DNA from: Gigaspora margarita
Lineage: Eukaryota; Glomeromycota; Glomeromycetes; Diversisporales; Gigasporaceae
Direction of reading: 5' to 3'
Assembly (NCBI GenBank): GCA_009809945.1
Contig: WTPW01000673.1
Location: 106,940-170,939, forward strand
DNA: 64,000 bases
The position numbers and the translations under genes are program-made. The notes under the pieces are model-generated. The model was not told the DNA's origin. It ran no database searches and saw nothing but the letters and a program-made list of their open reading frames with translations. Below, piece by piece: positions 58,923 to 64,000 of this stretch (position 1 is the stretch's first letter; every line of letters begins with the position of its first letter).

Positions 58923-60085
58923 TAGTGATTTGAACCGGTTGGGCTATAATCAGTTAACCGACCCGAACCGGATGAGTTTCGGGTAACCGGTTGAGTAAAT
59001 GTTTAATCGGTTGACCCGTACAACCGGTTGAGAATCAGTTGACAAAATGAAAAGAGCAAAAGTCCTGAAAAGTTCCGAATAGACGAGACAAAATTTTGAG
59101 TAAAGGTCCGAGAATACCCGAAAGAAACGTGAAGCAATCTTAATCAGTGATGGTAAATGACCTGGTCATTTGCGAATTTTTCAAATGACCTCAAATGACC
59201 CTAAAATGACCGGTCATTGACGGTCATCTCAATTTTGGGTCATTTAGAAATGACTCGTGACCAAATGACCATGGTCATTTAGAAATGACCGAGGTCATTT
59301 GAGGGTCATTTAGTCATTAGGCCATCGTGCATATAGAGTTTGTATCCCATAACTAATATTTTTTACATAGATTGATCAGCTTTAACTACATAACGATAAT
59401 GCATACGTATAGGTTTCGAAATAAGCTGGGTTGGGCTAGGTATTAATAGACTCAGGCCCGAACCAAATAAAAGTTTATATGCCCAGTCCCACCTAGGAAT
59501 GGTAAATAACTCGATCGCTTGATCGAAATTTAAATAACTCCAAGCTATTAAATCATGACAAGATCATTTTGGTTAGCGATATTAAGTTCATTTAGTTCAT
59601 TGGCATATAAAATAATTTTATTGGTCGAATTGCTCGTATAAAAAGTTATCAGACTTTATTATTTTCCTTATCTATAATCTTAGCTATAGATTAAAGTCCC
59701 AAATTTTACTAAGTTAATTAATATTTATGTCTTAAGTAAGGTGTTCGAAATATGCAATTTATTATTTCGAACAAACTTTACTTAAGACATAAATATTAAT
59801 TGACTTATAGCTACAATTATTGATTATGTTTTAATTTTGTTTGGCGGACAATTCTGATTGGCTAAAGAGTATTGGAATATTAACTAACATATGTTAAATG
59901 ACTTTCTAGGTCATTTGAGCCTCGAAATGACCCAATGACTAGTCATTTGTCATTTGGGTCATTTGGGTCATTTCAGGTCATTTACCATCACTGATCTTAA
60001 TCGGTTGAATCGGTTGAATCGGTCGACACCAAATATTTCGGTTCGGTTAACCGATTAAGAAAAATTTTCTCGATTCAAATCACTA
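58923..60085. mobile_element. Older hAT-like element with ACCGG repeats
   Basis: TAGTGATTTGAACCGG at the left pairs with CGATTCAAATCACTA at the right. The interior is rich in AACCGGTT/CGGTTGA units. Copy A has the same element with most CpG sites lost. No target duplication was found. A younger hAT element is nested at 59145-59993. Confidence 0.5.
59145..59993. mobile_element. hAT-type element with perfect empty site in copy A
   Basis: The ends are CAGTGATGGTAAATGACC and GGTCATTTACCATCACTG. The target duplication is ATCTTAAT (59137-59144, 59994-60001). Copy A reads GCAATCTTAATTGG uninterrupted at about 44873. Many ATGACC/GGTCAT repeats form the subterminal regions, and a further inverted repeat lies at about 59700-59815. 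No transposase. Confidence 0.9.
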
Positions 60086-60275
60086 GTGTTTGATTAATCA
60101 TTCAATTAATATAATTCCAAGATATTCCGTTTAGTCGGGCTTATCAGTGTTGATTTCTTGGGTTTGATTGGACAATTATCTGATAATGCCACGTGATATG
60201 ACTAATCGATTGATGATAAAGTCAACAATACAACGCGATGTTGAAAAAATATATATAAGGGTTGTAAGTTTCACA

Positions 60276-61010
60276 GCATAGCAGAAGTTTGTTTTGATTG
60301 GCTAAAATTAGAATAATTATGATTGGCGACGATCTTTTTTTTTATACAGTCAATTATAATTTTTAAAGTACTTTTATAAGTAAAAATCGTCGTGTTATAT
60401 GAAAAAAAAATTTTTGTAATACAAAACGAAAACCAGCTTGAGTCGTTGATATTTTACCTTTGGATTTTTTGTTTTTTAACCTGAGATACAGTTAGATGCA
60501 ATAACTTCAAAAACTAGATGAGAAGTGAAAGTTTTGAAAGGTCGGAAGGTGCTTCGGCGACCTAAGCAATTAGTAAGTAAAAGTTGCAAGATTTTGTCTC
60601 AACTAGTTCTACTTGGTTTCTAGAAGTAAAAAGTACTACGTATTTGGACTAATATTTCAAACTCATTTTTTTTTTATTATATTTAGGCCATAAGTAGTTA
60701 TAAATACAACGTTTTATAGTAGCAGTGTTTAAAAATGTTCGTATATGTTATTATTTAGCAGATTGTGTCGCGAAACTTAAAGTATTTGTTGTAAAATAAA
60801 TAGTGTACTTATTGCGAAACAGATAATATTATATACATTATGAAATATATTGTGAATATATTGTAAGACACAATATGTGTCTTTAGACTAATCTTTGAAA
60901 GTTTCGTGAGTAATAAAATTCACCCGGTATAGCCGATACTTTATCCGGAGAATGATCTACATTTTTTCCGGGGTATTTTAACAATAAACTTCCGCTATGC
61001 AAGTTTCACT
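60276..61010. other. Spacer between copies B and C
   Basis: Different from the spacer between A and B. AT-rich, with no ORF or repeat recognised. Confidence 0.5.
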
Positions 61011-62639
61011 CTTTTTCTTATTAATTCTTATTATTTCACCCGAATATATTTATTTAGTACAGTACATCCACTCAATATATTATTATAATACAGTAATATA
61101 CGAACCTTTTTCTTCTTTTTTGCGTTTGCTTTTTTTTTTTCTTCAAGCCGAAGTCGTTTGTTGCAATTAAGATAAGTATTTCATTCTGTACGCCTTTGTG
61201 TTCAGTTGCTATACCTATTTTAACTTGTTTCGTTCGAAAATTTTCATAGGTAAGTAGTTTTTTGTAGCGCATTGACTAGCCCACGCAGAAGTGCGTCAAG
61301 AACGGGCTAGAAGACTATGCCACCCTCCTTACCTGGGAAGGTCCTTTTACCCTCGAGGATCTGGATTTGTTTTTGTTTTGTTGCTAACTTTTCCCTTACA
61401 GTATATTCAAATCTTTCGAGGGTATTTTTTTTGCTTTCACACCCAGGTTGTGAAAGCTCGGTATGGTTTGCAATCTCTTATTATTGTTTTTGGGTCACTT
61501 TTGGTATTGACGTCCTCGCCGTGTGACCTGGGTATTATTTAGTTAATTCTAAATTATAGCCAACGGGTACCAGTATATGTTTTTGTTATGCATCTCTAAT
61601 AATTATTATGCTTATTCTATTTTTTTAAATAATCGTCTTTAGTATCGTCGTATTTTGCGTATTTTGGTATATTGAAGCTGTTGGTAGTGGATTGTTTTGA
61701 AGTTTTTATTAATCAAGCAGCAAAGTTTTTATTACGTTTATTAAGACTTTTTTTAGGCTGTTTTGTTAAGTTTTCGTGGATTTTTTAGTAGTTTTTTTGA
61801 AGTTTTTTTTTTTACTCGCCAATTAAAGTTTTATTTTTTGTTATTATTCTAATTGTAATAGAAAATTTTATTTATTTATTAATTATTTATCTCTTAATCA
61901 ATAAATTTTGTCAAATTACCATGCGAATAAATTTGCAGTATTATAATATTCTAAATACGTACAGTACATTAAACTGTTTACTTCAAATTCTAAGACCGAG
62001 CTGGTCTTGTCTTTTGGGACAGACTGAAAGACCGTTTGTCTTATATCAGTTATTATTAAATCATTGGTTATAGATAATTGTAGATTAAGCCTATACAATA
62101 CTGGTGTAAATAAGGATTATTCATTATTCAACGCGCTAATTTATCTTTTCAAAGTAGCACATCTTTCGGTGGTGGCAGAACCTTGGAGATGAATTACAGA
62201 GAATGATAATATCATTATTGCACCATAGACCTCATACGCGAAATAAATTTAACGTTGGTGATTAGTGTATTCTTTAAAGTTAGTGTATTATTAAAGAAAT
62301 TACACAAATAAAATATCTAATTTTATTGGCTAACTTTAATTTCTTTAATTCAATTTTTATCGACGTACAGTACATAAAAAAAAAAATAATTCAATTAGAA
62401 TTATAGTTCATTATTCCAACACTGAATATCATATTTTTTTTGATCTCGATATACTGTATATTGTTTTAGTTATCGTAACGAATCTATAGAGAATAACTTA
62501 CCCAAATTATCCCTTGAGCCTCGAATAGGCTCAGCTCCGTTTGAAGTAAACGAGCCTGACGGATCTGAAAAGCACAGGCCGTAGGAATAGTTCCGATTTC
62601 TTTTACTTTTAATTCCATTCAAAAATCGATTTCCAATAT

Positions 62640-63550
62640 CTACTGGGCATTCCTTTCAACAATATTAAACTCGAAAAATTCGAAACCCAAATTAGAAAAA
62701 TACATGAACAACGTCAATTTAAGTCAATAACTAACATTGAAAATGAGGAGGAAAAAGATATTGAAGAGAGCAAAGTAGAAAAATCATTTGCCAGCAAAGG
62801 TGTAGATCGCTTAAAAAATGCTGTCATGTTTCACCTATTAATTTATCCCTTTTCATTATTAAATTTTAACGATTTGATTCTGATTCGCGTTTCATCATTG
62901 TTTATTATAGTACATCCCATCCAGTACTCCTGGTTTGATCTATCATACTTATCCTTGTTTTTCTCCGCCCAGTAAAGTTTTTCAAGTTAATTGATGTTGG
63001 GGATGAAACGAATGATTTTTATTTATTTATTTTCATGCGTACAGATTGCTTTTCTCTCTCTCTCTCTCTCTTCAATCCAATCATTCGACCTTATTTTTCT
63101 TTTTAATGTAATAGCAACTTAAAAATTCTGCAAATATTTTTTATTTTCAGCCGCCTCAAAGTTAATGACATTGTTAACAATGAAAAAGCATTTTGAATGA
63201 AATGTTATCGTTACGAGAACGTCATTGGAGTTTACGTCGTGGCGATAAAGAAAAAAAATATTGGGACAACAGATTTTTGTCCATTATGGATATGTTGATG
63301 GTAAGCTTGCAATCATTCAATCCATTCAATCGTGTCATAAGAATTTGATATTTATGAAATATTCATTCAACATAGTTGGTTCGATTCATGGAGATATTCC
63401 AAAGGCACAAATATTAAGATCACCAGGTGAAAAGCAAGTTGCAGTATCATTACCTCAAAAACCTAAGAAGGCTGTCAAATTACGATTACAACAAAGATCA
63501 AATAGCCTTCTCACAGTTGAGCCTTGTGTTCAAGAGAATTCATGTAATTA
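62640..63550 (+). pseudogene. Unidentified multi-exon gene, copy C (partial)
   Basis: Same blocks as copy B: the acidic first exon, then 63152-63550. A deletion near 62820 removes the LKMHETVTNN part and the splice donor. TTTTGAATG replaces TTTTGGAATG near 63192, which puts a TGA in the path. The tail (QQIFVHYGYVDGKLAII through QENSCN) is readable as an ORF from 63261. All three copies thus carry different lesions. Confidence 0.5.
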
Positions 63551-63959
63551 ATTTATTTTTGTCAAACTTAGTAAAGAATGAGTAGCCTATGCATATAAGT
63601 TATTTATTTATTTATTTAGGTGCTTCATTCAGAATCAGCCCAAGGTTCAAACATTCACCAACAATTTATTACTGCTCAAAAAGCTATTTTTGAAGGCGAA
63701 TTATTTAACCAGGTATATTATAAAATAGCATAAAAATTGAATGTTCATTTGAATAATTTCGCAATCAATATTCATATATGTGCACTTTCTTGTATTCAAA
63801 TGTTAGTCAATTCTGATTCATATTTATTATCTGTTCGCTTTCATCATGTTATTTCAAATTTAATTAGCACGAGAAGCATGGTATCACGTTAGTTGAGAAT
63901 GAAATATTCGTTCAGATATATGAAGGTGTGGATTTAATGATTCAATGGGTGCGTTATAA

Positions 63960-64000
63960 GGCCACGCAAAGTTAATTTTTCATTAAAAAAAAAAAAAAAA
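63960..64000. mobile_element. Start of a PIF/Harbinger-like MITE
   Basis: GGCCACGCAAAGTTAATTTT follows TAA (63957-63959), as in 42198. Copy B is empty here. The last bases are an A run at the window edge. Confidence 0.6.

Larger units (their letters stand above)
48909..60275. repeat. Segmental duplication, copy B (longest)
   Basis: 48909-51950 is nearly identical to 61011-63957 (copy C), and 50562-60275 is collinear with copy A. Insertions private to B are a solo LTR (52767-53344), a MITE (53416-53614), a MITE cluster (55455-56295), a PIF-like MITE (58170-58406) and a hAT element (59145-59993). The 31-N gap at 49702-49732 has its counterpart readable in C near 61799-61830. Confidence 0.85.
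61011..64000. repeat. Segmental duplication, copy C (runs off the window)
   Basis: Collinear with 48909-51950 at high identity. At 63960 a GGCC MITE begins and the window ends inside it. Confidence 0.85.

Overview
This is an AT-rich, gene-poor eukaryotic window with short spliceosomal introns. The surviving genes are a kinase of an expanded fungal type, a very long TPR protein, RNI-type leucine-rich-repeat remnants and a decayed LINE of a style I associate with arbuscular mycorrhizal fungi. I infer a Glomeromycotina genome, probably Rhizophagus irregularis or a close relative. No bacterial operons, CRISPR array, rRNA or functional tRNA was seen.

Layout. 1-20.3 kb is nested mobile DNA: a long palindrome, a Tc1/mariner-type element, a tRNA-derived SINE, an 8.4-kb decayed LINE on the minus strand holding two MITEs, a second SINE split by a pogo-like transposon with a degraded transposase, and a hAT-type element running across an assembly gap. 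20.3-33.8 kb holds the host genes: a decayed LRR gene (21.6-23.0), a three-exon protein kinase (24.2-25.7) and a TPR gene of about 1,300 codons broken by one in-frame TAA (27.5-31.6). Between them lie Tc1 remnants and small MITEs.

33.8-64 kb is a segmental duplication in direct orientation: copy A (34.24-45.28 kb), copy B (48.91-60.28 kb) and the start of copy C (61.01 kb to the window end). B and C start about 12.1 kb apart. Every copy carries the same unidentified multi-exon gene, always with frame lesions. Between A and B lies a broken gene with zinc-binding motifs at both ends (45.8-48.5 kb).

The two long copies act as a natural occupied/empty-site experiment. At many sites one copy has a transposon and the other keeps the unfilled target. 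This fixes element ends and target-site duplications: 8 bp for hAT-like, 3-bp TWA for PIF/Harbinger-like, TA for mariner/pogo-like and 4 bp for a solo LTR. Two non-autonomous hAT elements used the same CATGCGTG target and a third sits inside one of them. No hAT or Harbinger transposase is encoded here, so these elements must have been moved from elsewhere. Part of copy A has lost CpG sites that copy B keeps, which suggests methylation-driven decay. I found no convincing new biological system; the strongest observations are the duplication with its empty sites and the nested hAT insertions.
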